Part shown: positions 26,801 through 36,333 of the stretch, piece by piece
Numbering within the stretch: the first letter of the stretch is position 1
How the letters are laid out: every line of letters starts with the position of its first letter
The notes under the pieces: model-generated
Told to the model about the DNA's origin: nothing
Database searches by the model: none
Seen by the model: only the letters and a program-made list of their open reading frames with translations
Program-made: the position numbers and the translations under genes
NCBI RefSeq assembly: GCF_947500985.1
Contig: NZ_CANMTX010000003.1
Coordinates: 124,001 to 188,000, forward strand
Reading direction: 5' to 3'
Source: an uncultured Maribacter sp.
Lineage (GTDB): Bacteria > Bacteroidota > Bacteroidia > Flavobacteriales > Flavobacteriaceae
DNA length: 64,000 nt

Positions 26801-29800
26801 TCAACATTCCAAATGGATTGGTTCAAGTAGGAGACCCAGAATATAAAATAAAAATAACGGTTTCAATTTCGGGCGATTGTTCTGAATTTGTTGCTGCTTG
26901 TGCTGCTCAATTAGAGAATTTTGCATATGCAAATTACACAGGAACACTAAATACGAATACCTTTTCTGACGAAGATGGCAGTAACCCAGCAGGTGCCTGT
27001 ACCACTACTTTAGAGGTAGCGGCTAACAATGTTTCTGATGCATTATTAAATTGTAATATTGCACGTTCAGTAGAACTTTGTGGTGCTAGTGGTACACTTT
27101 CTGCAGGTTTAGGTTTTGACACCTACACTTGGGCAATAGATACCAATAATAATGGTACCATAGATTCTGGAGATACTATTTTAAATGACGGTACTTCAAA
27201 CACGTTGACAGTAACTACCGTAGGCAACTATATTGTTGAAAAAACATCATCTACAGGGTGTGCTAATCATACAGAATTAATTACCGTAGAACGATATGGA
27301 GAAACACAGACCAACCCAATAATCAGTTACTTAAATCAAGTAAATACCGACAGTAATCCTGATAATGACATACAAGGTGAAACAGTAACATGTTCAAATG
27401 ATAATAGTGCCATGCCACATATCTTCCTATGCGGAGATACGGATAGTGCCTTTATTCAATTAGGCATAACTGATGCTTTGAGTATTAAATGGGAGAAACT
27501 TGATGAAACCAGTTGTAATGTTGCGACTTGTGGCGATGTAAGTGATAATTGCGCTAATAATAATGGGGGATGGACATGGAACGAGGTGACAGATGCCGAT
27601 AATTTTACAGTTACCGAAAGTGGCAAATACAGAGTAGTAATAGGTTATGAAGGCGGATGTTTTAGTAGGTTCTATTTCAATGCATATCAAAATACTTTAG
27701 ACATTCCTGAGCCAGATTCATCTGATATCATTTGTGATACCGAAGGTTCTATACGAGTAATAGATTTAGGTAGTGGTTATGGTTACCAATTATTCGATGT
27801 AGAAAACAATTCTATCGCAGTACCCTTCAGCGCTGCTCAAGGTCCAAATTTTGTTATCAGTACTAGCGGTACTTATAAAGTTCAGATTACGCAACTTAAC
27901 CCATCAACAGGAGCTCCAATTGAAAACAGTTGTGTATTTGAAACCGAAGAAATTGGTATTGCCGAAAGAATTTTTGAGGTAACCCCTAGCACTACTCCAT
28001 TCGATTGTAACGATGCCGGTACTATTTCAATACAAGCATTAAACGTTTCGCCAGAATATAGCTATGAACTTTACTTCGACAATGGTAGTGGTGGTAAAGG
28101 AGCTTTAGTAGCCAACAACTTAGTTTCGTCTGACAACACCCATACATTTACAGGTCTTGCGGCAGATGACTATGTTATTGTAACTACTACCGTAGATGGT
28201 TGTAGTGATGAAAGAACTATCACCGTAGACGAAATTCCAGAATTAAGATTAACGGCTACCAACCAAGAAAATATAACCTGTACCGCTGGTGTCATCAACT
28301 TGACTCCATCAGGAGGAACTACGGATTATGAATTTGCAATTTATAGTAAGGATGGTGTAGCTCTATATACGGACGAAACTACCATCCCAGATTCAGATTT
28401 TACATCAAATACAACATTCTTATTCGGATATGAAGGTACTCCTTCAACATATATTCCTAATGAAGATGGAGAATATGTATTTGTAATTCGAGATGATAAC
28501 GGGTGTTATGGATTTTCGAATATCGTACAAATGGAAGATTTAGGAACTATAACTATTTCAGCTTCCAACACTGATATAACTTGTGCAGATTCTTCTACAG
28601 CTGTGTTGACGATTACGGCATCTGGTGGTAATGCTCCTTATCAGTATAGTCTGGATGGTGGTACGAATTACCAAACCGAAAACTTCTTTAATAATATTTC
28701 TGCCGGAACTTATACTATTACGGTTATGGATTCTAGTAGTACTACTGGCAGCGCTTGTACAGAAACATTGGAATATGAAGTTAGCCAACCGTTTACGTTG
28801 ACGGCATCACCTTCTATTATAGAAGATGCCTCATGTGATACATCAGGTGCAACAATACCAACTGCGCTAGTTAAGATTTTAAATGGTAGTGGTGGTCAAG
28901 CGCCTTACCAATATAGTTTTGATGGAGGAAGCACTTTCTCTACTATTGACGAACAACGTTTAACACCAGGCACCTATCAATTAGCAATAAAAGATGCCTT
29001 AGGTTGTTCTACAGATTTGGAGATAATGGTACCTAGTGCAATTATATCCCCTACTTTTACTAATGATATTACTTATGAATGTGATGGGGAAGGCGTAGTG
29101 ACAATTACTCCTTCGAACATAACGGATTTTACCTATACCTACAAATTAAATGGTACAGATAACACACCATTGGAGAGTAATATTTTCAACAATGTAGCAT
29201 CTGGTACACAGACTATTACTGTTGGCTATACAAGTTTAATAGCTGCTGATCAAAGTACACTTTTCCTTGAAGATTTTGGAGCCGGTGTAACCACGCAGAT
29301 TGCTGAAATAGGTATAGGATATTGCTACGAACCACAAGATGGCACAGATACCGATTGTAATTTAGGTCCTGCAGGAATTCTTGTAAACGCTGAATATGCG
29401 GTTACCAACAGAATAACAAACCCGAATGCATCTTGGAGAAGTCCTAACGACCATTCTGGCATAACCGATGGCAGATTCATGGCAATTGGAGTAAGTACTT
29501 CTGCTGGGAATAATAATGTTTTATGGTCAAGAACAGGGTTGGAAGCACTTGCCAATCAAGATATCACCATATCATTTTATGCATACAATATATTAATAGA
29601 TAATGCTTCAGGTAACGACCCAGAAATATTGGTAGAATTGGTTGACGGTTCAGGCAATGTAATCAGTAGTCAGGCAACGGCAGCAGTTCCACAGAACAAC
29701 AATGCAGACGACTGGCACTTAAGAACGGTTACTTTTAACCCAGGTGCAAACACTGCAGTAGGTGTTGTATTACGCACCAACCTTGATAGTGACAACGGTA

Positions 29801-32800
29801 ATTTCTTGGTATTAGATGATATTCAAGCTTCACAAACTCCTGAGATATGTGAACAAACACAAGATATTTCAGTTATAGTAGAAACCGGAAAAACTTTTGA
29901 AGTAGCTATTTTAAGTAGCACTGACCCTACTTGTAATGGTAGTGATAATGGTAGTATCCGTTTCGAAGTTTCTAATTTCGATCCTGCTTTCGGATATCAA
30001 TATTCTACAGACGGAGGTACAACTTGGGTTACGGAAACAACATCTCCGATTACTACACCAACAACTCTTGCCGATGGCACGTATAGTGTTATGGTCGAAA
30101 AAATAGACGATAATACATGTACAGCAACTTCAGCGACTTCAGTTACGTTGACATCACCAAATGCATTAACTGCAAATCTTGAACAAAAAGCAGAATTCAC
30201 ATGTTTTAATACAGGTGCTACTTTGCAAGCATCTGCAGATGAAGGCACACCTGGTTATGAATATCAATTAGAGTTAACGGATAATACTGTTATACGAGCC
30301 TTTAGTACATCAGCACAATTCTTGAATGTACCTGCAGGCGATTATCATGTTAGAGTAAGAGATCAAAATAATTGTGAAGTTATTTCAACAACAACAGTAA
30401 ACGTAATTCAACCAGATACAATTGTTTTTGGCTTAACCGCAACACAATGTTATGACGGTCAAAACAATGGTACTGTTACAGCCACAGTAACCGATGGTAA
30501 TGGTAATTATTCTTTTAGAATTAACGGCGGAGCTTGGCAAACGCCTTCAACAATTACAGACGTAACATATACATTCAGTAATTTATCTGAAGGTACATAT
30601 GACGTTGAAGTGAATGATGAATTTGGTTGTGCTTCAGCGGTACAATCAATAACAATAGCACCGACTATTTCATTAAGTGTAGTACCCGTAAATGCAAGTT
30701 TATGTGGGGATGGTAGTTTAACGGCGACTGCATCAGGTGGCGACAATAATTTTGTATATGCCTTTATTCCTACTGGAAATACAGTTACTGATGCTGATTT
30801 CTCAATTAGTAATTCAACAACAGTTGCACTAGCTAATATTGGAGATTATGACATCTACGTAAGAGATAAGGCAAATGCTACAGATGCTTGCCAGACGATG
30901 ATAACCGAAACTATTGCTGCCAACCCAGTATTGGATATATCAGCAGTAGCCACAGACCCAGATTGTCATGATGGCACTGGTAATATTGAAGTTACTATTA
31001 ACGACGGACTATCTCCTTTCGATTATCGATTGGTAGATGTAACAAATGGCACTCCTGATCAGGTACAAACTAATATAGTAGGTACCAATAAAACTTATTA
31101 CAACTTAGCTGCAGGAACTTATGATATAATCATTACAGATAAAGCTGGTTGTTCAGAAACTGAAACGGTAACGATTACTGCCCCAGCAGAACTTACAGCT
31201 GATATTATTTTAGCGTATGCTAGCGATTGTTCAGGTGGAGCCACCGAATTTGGCTTTGATTTTGATAATGTAACTACAGGTCTTGCAGGTACACTTGAAT
31301 TTAGTGCTGATGGAGGTATAACTTGGCAGCCATCAACAGTGTTTAGAGGGTATACTTCAGGAGATGAAGTTTTCCCTTCTATACGTACAAAAGATGGCAG
31401 TAACAATTTAATATGTCAAACAGATTTACCTAGAGAGATAATCCCTTATCCTTTAGATGATTTAGATATTACGACCTCATCAGTAGTTGAAAACTGTGAT
31501 GAATTAAAGGTAACAGTACAAGGTGGCGAAGGCGTACCAGGTTATGAATATGCTTTCTCTAACGACCCATCAAACTTTGATGAAAGTACAGCTACATGGT
31601 TTCCAGGTGGTAGTGTTCATTTAGACGGCAGTGTTGTAACTGCAGGTCACGGTAGTTACCAATTCACGAATTTAATACCGGGTAGAACCTATGTATTCTA
31701 TGTTAGAGATAATAACACACCAAGCACTTGTATAAGACAAAGTACTGTTAATGTAAACGAAATTGCTGGTGGTCTACCAATGACTATTACACCAGAAATT
31801 AATCCCTCTTGTAATTTAGCGAACAACGGTGAAATCACATACACAATAGTTGATGAAGACGGATTGACCGAGCCTAGTATGCAATGGACTTTATTTGATA
31901 CCGATAATAATATTATCGATCAAAGTGCAGGTGTTGTAACCTATAGCAATACAATTACCGTAACGGGACTTTCTGCAAATGAATACTATATTCAAGTAAC
32001 CCAAATAGATAGCGGTGGTGCACAGCAATGTATCAGTGCCAGTGAAAATGCTATTTTAGATGAGTTAGATGTTATTACAGGAGTCGCAAAATCTGATCAA
32101 GATATTTCATGTGAAAACCCTGGATTAATTTTAATAGAGAATGTACAAGGCGGTGGAGGTGATTACTTCTATACCATTACGGGTCCTGCAACTTTTACTA
32201 CTATTACAGCAACAGGTGATAACCCAATTGAAATAGCGGCGAATTCTCCTGCAGGAACTTATACGGTTACTGTAGAGGATCAGTTTGGTTGTTCGTATTC
32301 TCTTAATGATGTTATTATGAGCTTTACAGCGGCACCAATTATTGATGACGTAGTGATTTCAAATTGTGATACAAATGCATCGGTTACTATAGATGCTACA
32401 GGCACAGGAACTATTCTTTATTCTATAGATGGTGGTAGCACGTATCAAAACAATGGCGGTATATACAATACTGTAGCAGCTGGCAGCTATACTATATTTA
32501 TAAAAGATGCTACCGGTTGTACAGAAGACACAAATATAGTGGTACACCCTACCCTACAAGCATCAGCTAGTTTAGACAAACAATTAGGCTGTGATGCCGG
32601 TTTTGAGGCTGAAATAGCTATTGAAGGTATTTCAGGTTCTGGAAATTATGAGTTTGAAATTCTTGACAGCTCATCAGCAGATGTTGAAACAAGACAGACT
32701 CTTACTGGTGGAGCCATGAACGTACCAGTTAGCGTACCTAACAATACTGTAGATACAATTTACACAATCAATGTTTATGATATTGGTACTGCATCACCAA

Positions 32801-35800
32801 ATTGCTTTAGAACTTTTGATGTAACAATACCTGCGGCTATTCGTCCAGATTTCACGGCAACTCCTATTGAGGTTAGTTGTTCAGGTGCTGATGACGGTAG
32901 CATAGAGTTGATTCAAGTAAATAACGGCAACAATCCGTTGACTTATATTTTAGACCCAATGCCTGCTAGTGCATCTTGGGATGCGGCGACACAATCTTTC
33001 ATCGGACTTCCAGGTGGATCTTATGATGTAACCGCTAGAGGACCAAATAACTGCCCTACATTAAAAACAGTGGTTGTAGATGAAAATGCAGCTGTAGCAT
33101 TTACTGCTCCCGTTCCTGATCAATTTGGTTGTGCTACCGGTAATGACAGTGACAATGCCACAATAACAATAGACGCAAGTTTAATAAGTGGTGGAAGTGG
33201 TACATATAATCGTTTTGAATTTATAAATGATGCAACAACTGATGTTCTTCAAAACAGTAGTAGTTTAACCTATACGCACACAGATGCGGCTGGTGGTGAT
33301 ATTATTGTTCGTGTATATGATGACGAAGGTTGTTCTGCAGAACACATTGTTACCATAAACCCTTATGATACTTTTATTGACGCGACTATTACTGTCGACA
33401 GAGCATTAGATTGTATTAACAGTGGTGAAAACATTACTATTAATGTAAATAGTACAGTTACCAATACCACGGCAAATCTTGCTAACTATGAGTTTAGAAT
33501 TTTACCATCTGCTGCATACCAGACAGGTGACAATGTATTTACGAACTTGGCAATTGGCACCTATACCATTGGTATTAAAAATGTAACTACTGGTTGTGAA
33601 ATAACACGAACTCATATCGTAGAAGACCCTAATACATTTAGTATTGAGGTTAATAAACTTTCTGATGTAGTATGTTTTGGAACCGATGGCGCTATTGAGG
33701 TAACGTTTACCGATGCTACGTATACTGGCGATTTTAACTGGGAAGTTTTAAATGCCGACGGAACAGCTACAACACGTACAGATGATGCCGATACTTTTAC
33801 AGGAACAGGAACAACAGCTTCTATTCCGGTAGCAGCAGGTAGTTATATTTTAAGAGCTTCACAAGTTGGTACTCCGGAATGTATTCAAGAAAGATCATTT
33901 ACGATTACATCACCTAGTGCTGCAATAACTTTAGCGACAATAGAAACAAAAGATGTTGGTTGTAGTAATGATATGGGTAGTGCAAACATCACTCCTAATG
34001 GAGGTGAAGCACCTTTCAATATTGTATTAACACATGTAAGTTCTACTACAACCTATACTGCAAACCAAGTAAATAGTAATTTATTCACTGGTTTAAGTGA
34101 TGGTCAATATACAGTAGAAGTAACCGATAGTTTAGGTTGTACAGAAATCTTTACCAATGCGTTTACGTTGACCCCGCCAGAACCAATTGTAGCAAATATT
34201 CAATCTGTTGTAGGTCTAGAGTGTGAAGGTGATACGGACGGAATAATTACTGCTGCGTTTACACCAAGAATAGTATCAACAAATTATAGATACATTCTTA
34301 AAACGTATGATGGTGATGGACCTGGAGCTAATCTTTTACAAACATCTAGTTCTCAGACTACGGCTACTTTTATGAATTTAAGATCAGGCTATTACAGTGT
34401 TACTATTCTAGATGACTTGAACTGTTCTGATGAAACCAATATTATTGAAATTGCTGAACCGGTAGAAGTTAGAGGTCAATTGGTTATTGAGCAAAGAGCA
34501 ACTTGTTTAGATGATGCACAGCTTTTATTAACAGCTTCTGGTGGTACTGGTCCATATATGTGGAATACGGATGGAACATCCGCATTCAACGCTATGAATG
34601 AAATCAACGGACCTAACACCCATTTATTTACAGGTGTGCTACCGAATACATATGAGTACTATATTCAAGATAGTTTTGGTTGTGTATCGGTAATAAGTAA
34701 TAGCGTTACTATAAACCCGGTTGTTGATTTAACTGTTACACTAGATAACGACAACCCTACTATTAGCTGTAACGGTGACAATAGCGGAGTTATCAATGCC
34801 GAAGCACAAGGCGGATTAGGTAACTACCAATATGCATTATTTTCAGATGCAGGTCTTACTAACGAAGTAAGAGCAAATCAAACAACAGGTCTGTTTACAG
34901 ATTTATTGGCAGGACCATATTATGTAAGAGTTCAAAGTGATGATTGTGAAGTGTCATCTGCATTAATCAATATCACGGAACCAGAAGCATTGGTTATCGA
35001 CACGGCCAATACGACTATCAACGATGTTACCTGTAATGGACAAGAAGATGGCAGCATTACGGTTAATATGCTTGGTGGATCAGGTATATATCAATATGCA
35101 ATCTCGCCAAACTTAGATCGTTTTAGCGATGACAATACGTTCGACGAATTGGCACCAGGCGATTATATAATTATCGCTCAAGATTCTAATGGTTGTTTTG
35201 AGCTAATTGAAGCTACCATTGTAGAGCCAGAGGTGTTAGAAATAACAACAGAGAGCACTCCTGAAATTTGTGTAGGCGAAGAAGACGGCACTATAGATTT
35301 AACCATTATCGGTGGTACTGCTCCATATAGCACTCGTTTAGAGAGTGAAACAGATTTTGTACAAGACAGAATGAGTTTTACCAACTTAGCCTCAGGTGAT
35401 TACATCATTTACATAGAAGATGCCCAAGGTTGTGAAGAAACAATAATCGTTACTATAGATGCCGGTGTTGATTTAGGTGCCATTGTTGAACCAGTCTATG
35501 AATGTGATGGTAATAGTCCTAGTAATTATGTGAGCATAACTTTGAACGATCCAAGTATTGAAAATGATATTCTATTTGGTTTGGACACCGTAGATCCATC
35601 AGAAATGCAATTAAATGGTAGTTTCAGTAATTTAACTCCTGGCAATCATTTTATCAGTATTTCTCATGCAAATGGATGTATTGCTACTTATGATGTCGTT
35701 ATAGAAGCTTTTGATCTGTTAGAGCTTACGGTTGTAGAAAGTAATATTAACCAAATTACTGCAACTGCTGTAGGAGGAAAAGAAAACTATACGTTCTATA

Positions 35801-36192
35801 TAGATGGTGTTGAACAAGGTTCAGAAAATATATTTTATATAACCGAAACAGACACCTATGACATTACTGTTATTGATGAAAACGGATGTGAGGTTACAGA
35901 AAGTATTTTCATTGAATTCATTGATATAGAAATTCCGAATTTCTTTACTCCGAATGGCGATGGTCAAAACGATTTTTGGATGCCAGAAAACATAGAGGTT
36001 TATCCGGAGATTTTCATCAGCATCTATGATAGATATGGTCGTTCAGTCTTCACTTTCAAGGATAATGAAGATGGCTGGGATGGATTTTATCAAGAAAATG
36101 AGTTACCAACTGGAGATTACTGGTACATCATTAAATTAAATGGCGCAGCAGACACAAGAGAGTTTGTAGGAAACTTCACCTTATATAGATAA
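23806..36192 (+). CDS. Giant SprB-like cell-surface adhesin with T9SS type B sorting domain
   Basis: This 4128-residue secreted protein has a signal peptide ending near FLGTAQ (27). In order: an IgGFc-binding-like domain (about 130-480; LGIMATEDNTTVVLSGYDP); an Ig-like module (about 488-553); a DUF11 module (about 557-673); and a calcium-binding thrombospondin-3-type strip rich in Asp (679-703). A second Asp strip (about 858-878) and a second DUF11-like module (920-1030) follow. From about 1302 to 4040 there are some 28 SprB-type repeats with the recurring end G-x-Y-x-V-x-V-x-D-x-x-G-C. One jelly-roll-like module (about 1814-2018) interrupts them. The last 86 residues are the CHU_C sorting domain, FFTPNGDGQNDFW onward. 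It is expected on the cell surface, exported by T9SS; SprB relatives drive gliding and adhesion. The ligand is unknown. Confidence 0.9.
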   Translation: MITKINSNIKFLLFFLIALSSFLGTAQLSDLHYLPPMKQGQNNAAIQNQAIHLSTPETTPFNVYAYQGTSNTIVQTFTIDRLNPGLWTLANGDNNITLVTNANTGTVLTNSGLRFISAGGEKFYVNYRGNSGSQAASLTAKGRQAMGTNFKWGGVPNKGSHSSKSNTLGIMATEDNTTVVLSGYDPGCEFRVDNDRAGITANSHTITLNANESFVYETYIGTSPTQAHEDGWIGASIVSTKDIVISNGSMNFGSQDGQSHRDAGIDQPVPINKLGKDYVFIRGNGSSSGLTEFPLVIGTADNTQIFVNGSTTSIATIDNGEYFKIPSTYYSSNSAGANMFVQTSKDVYAYQSLAGAAANYTQGLNFVAPVNCLLPDVMDNIPDIRNMAGTDVTGGLTIIASVNTPDANVKVYENGVEVSKPASDPVAGSDDWKTFYIPNLDGDINVTSTGPMAIGFFGFNGARGVAGYFSGFDTVPEVVLQINGGTVGECFSGSSIFEASDDNFDAYQWFFDGVAIPGANSYDYAATVAGDYFVRGTKGPCTYDSQSIQIFYCEPDVQIEKTVDKSEIIEGETATFTIRAENLYFNDITNLQVTDNIPEGLTLVQATTITGTFNGSVWNIGTLAPGEVAFLTLEVTADEIDTLPLLSLTNTAYNTQDQVDANVTEDSISAHILVHNDFDNDGVIDIVDLDDDNDGIYDEDECDTLSVNISNGDSVTSELLSVNNYLILDIYELDNSFTLAINGNDVAGEIQFENGVAGNTARYLDGTMHGTDGNPSVWTISGSIGDPILRAIIDQNGNFELFAKRTTNSPLEAMVLDTPANTISWNTSGTNTVTIDQFQQGPTILRGTLLTAGCDTDDDGYPDSLDLDSDDDGCSDANEFYKDDTTDGGDGGEYGTGAPVVDPADGTVNAASYTQVFAPVIVLGNTSELLGGTDINGQDVNLGDTYNYVLRFQNIGDDDATNFTIKNILPNNVTLDNINIDDAPGVTNSYDANTRTIDFNIPNGLVQVGDPEYKIKITVSISGDCSEFVAACAAQLENFAYANYTGTLNTNTFSDEDGSNPAGACTTTLEVAANNVSDALLNCNIARSVELCGASGTLSAGLGFDTYTWAIDTNNNGTIDSGDTILNDGTSNTLTVTTVGNYIVEKTSSTGCANHTELITVERYGETQTNPIISYLNQVNTDSNPDNDIQGETVTCSNDNSAMPHIFLCGDTDSAFIQLGITDALSIKWEKLDETSCNVATCGDVSDNCANNNGGWTWNEVTDADNFTVTESGKYRVVIGYEGGCFSRFYFNAYQNTLDIPEPDSSDIICDTEGSIRVIDLGSGYGYQLFDVENNSIAVPFSAAQGPNFVISTSGTYKVQITQLNPSTGAPIENSCVFETEEIGIAERIFEVTPSTTPFDCNDAGTISIQALNVSPEYSYELYFDNGSGGKGALVANNLVSSDNTHTFTGLAADDYVIVTTTVDGCSDERTITVDEIPELRLTATNQENITCTAGVINLTPSGGTTDYEFAIYSKDGVALYTDETTIPDSDFTSNTTFLFGYEGTPSTYIPNEDGEYVFVIRDDNGCYGFSNIVQMEDLGTITISASNTDITCADSSTAVLTITASGGNAPYQYSLDGGTNYQTENFFNNISAGTYTITVMDSSSTTGSACTETLEYEVSQPFTLTASPSIIEDASCDTSGATIPTALVKILNGSGGQAPYQYSFDGGSTFSTIDEQRLTPGTYQLAIKDALGCSTDLEIMVPSAIISPTFTNDITYECDGEGVVTITPSNITDFTYTYKLNGTDNTPLESNIFNNVASGTQTITVGYTSLIAADQSTLFLEDFGAGVTTQIAEIGIGYCYEPQDGTDTDCNLGPAGILVNAEYAVTNRITNPNASWRSPNDHSGITDGRFMAIGVSTSAGNNNVLWSRTGLEALANQDITISFYAYNILIDNASGNDPEILVELVDGSGNVISSQATAAVPQNNNADDWHLRTVTFNPGANTAVGVVLRTNLDSDNGNFLVLDDIQASQTPEICEQTQDISVIVETGKTFEVAILSSTDPTCNGSDNGSIRFEVSNFDPAFGYQYSTDGGTTWVTETTSPITTPTTLADGTYSVMVEKIDDNTCTATSATSVTLTSPNALTANLEQKAEFTCFNTGATLQASADEGTPGYEYQLELTDNTVIRAFSTSAQFLNVPAGDYHVRVRDQNNCEVISTTTVNVIQPDTIVFGLTATQCYDGQNNGTVTATVTDGNGNYSFRINGGAWQTPSTITDVTYTFSNLSEGTYDVEVNDEFGCASAVQSITIAPTISLSVVPVNASLCGDGSLTATASGGDNNFVYAFIPTGNTVTDADFSISNSTTVALANIGDYDIYVRDKANATDACQTMITETIAANPVLDISAVATDPDCHDGTGNIEVTINDGLSPFDYRLVDVTNGTPDQVQTNIVGTNKTYYNLAAGTYDIIITDKAGCSETETVTITAPAELTADIILAYASDCSGGATEFGFDFDNVTTGLAGTLEFSADGGITWQPSTVFRGYTSGDEVFPSIRTKDGSNNLICQTDLPREIIPYPLDDLDITTSSVVENCDELKVTVQGGEGVPGYEYAFSNDPSNFDESTATWFPGGSVHLDGSVVTAGHGSYQFTNLIPGRTYVFYVRDNNTPSTCIRQSTVNVNEIAGGLPMTITPEINPSCNLANNGEITYTIVDEDGLTEPSMQWTLFDTDNNIIDQSAGVVTYSNTITVTGLSANEYYIQVTQIDSGGAQQCISASENAILDELDVITGVAKSDQDISCENPGLILIENVQGGGGDYFYTITGPATFTTITATGDNPIEIAANSPAGTYTVTVEDQFGCSYSLNDVIMSFTAAPIIDDVVISNCDTNASVTIDATGTGTILYSIDGGSTYQNNGGIYNTVAAGSYTIFIKDATGCTEDTNIVVHPTLQASASLDKQLGCDAGFEAEIAIEGISGSGNYEFEILDSSSADVETRQTLTGGAMNVPVSVPNNTVDTIYTINVYDIGTASPNCFRTFDVTIPAAIRPDFTATPIEVSCSGADDGSIELIQVNNGNNPLTYILDPMPASASWDAATQSFIGLPGGSYDVTARGPNNCPTLKTVVVDENAAVAFTAPVPDQFGCATGNDSDNATITIDASLISGGSGTYNRFEFINDATTDVLQNSSSLTYTHTDAAGGDIIVRVYDDEGCSAEHIVTINPYDTFIDATITVDRALDCINSGENITINVNSTVTNTTANLANYEFRILPSAAYQTGDNVFTNLAIGTYTIGIKNVTTGCEITRTHIVEDPNTFSIEVNKLSDVVCFGTDGAIEVTFTDATYTGDFNWEVLNADGTATTRTDDADTFTGTGTTASIPVAAGSYILRASQVGTPECIQERSFTITSPSAAITLATIETKDVGCSNDMGSANITPNGGEAPFNIVLTHVSSTTTYTANQVNSNLFTGLSDGQYTVEVTDSLGCTEIFTNAFTLTPPEPIVANIQSVVGLECEGDTDGIITAAFTPRIVSTNYRYILKTYDGDGPGANLLQTSSSQTTATFMNLRSGYYSVTILDDLNCSDETNIIEIAEPVEVRGQLVIEQRATCLDDAQLLLTASGGTGPYMWNTDGTSAFNAMNEINGPNTHLFTGVLPNTYEYYIQDSFGCVSVISNSVTINPVVDLTVTLDNDNPTISCNGDNSGVINAEAQGGLGNYQYALFSDAGLTNEVRANQTTGLFTDLLAGPYYVRVQSDDCEVSSALINITEPEALVIDTANTTINDVTCNGQEDGSITVNMLGGSGIYQYAISPNLDRFSDDNTFDELAPGDYIIIAQDSNGCFELIEATIVEPEVLEITTESTPEICVGEEDGTIDLTIIGGTAPYSTRLESETDFVQDRMSFTNLASGDYIIYIEDAQGCEETIIVTIDAGVDLGAIVEPVYECDGNSPSNYVSITLNDPSIENDILFGLDTVDPSEMQLNGSFSNLTPGNHFISISHANGCIATYDVVIEAFDLLELTVVESNINQITATAVGGKENYTFYIDGVEQGSENIFYITETDTYDITVIDENGCEVTESIFIEFIDIEIPNFFTPNGDGQNDFWMPENIEVYPEIFISIYDRYGRSVFTFKDNEDGWDGFYQENELPTGDYWYIIKLNGAADTREFVGNFTLYR
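27709..35920 (+). repeat. SprB-type protein repeat array inside the adhesin gene
   Basis: About 28 units of 80-110 codons can be counted by their shared ending, such as SAGTYTITVMD, LAAGTYDIIITDKAGC, PAGTYTVTVEDQFGC and ASGDYIIYIEDAQGC. Each unit has one or two cysteines near its boundaries. DNA identity between units is low, so these are old repeats kept at the protein level rather than recent tandem copies. Confidence 0.85.
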
Positions 36193-36202
36193 GTTAATTA
36201 AA

Positions 36203-36235
36203 AGGGGTAGCTAATTTAGCTACCTCTTGTTTTTT
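36203..36235 (+). terminator. Intrinsic terminator after the adhesin gene
   Basis: A 7-bp core stem (36206-36212 with 36218-36224) extends by a few G-C, G-U and A-U pairs and is followed by TTGTTTTTT. It lies just past the adhesin stop and suggests that the paralogue downstream is separately transcribed. Confidence 0.75.
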
Positions 36236-36333
36236 AGAGATAACAACTTAAAACTAGGGTTTTACAACTAAATATTGTGGTTCTAGTACTATTTAAGTTT
36301 ATTTGAACAGTAGAAACCCCCTATAAGCTTATC

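Noticed and set aside
27709-35920. Repeated sequence that might suggest a CRISPR array or satellite DNA
   Set aside because: The periodicity is at the protein level (SprB-type units of 80-110 residues); the DNA units are not identical and have no spacer structure.
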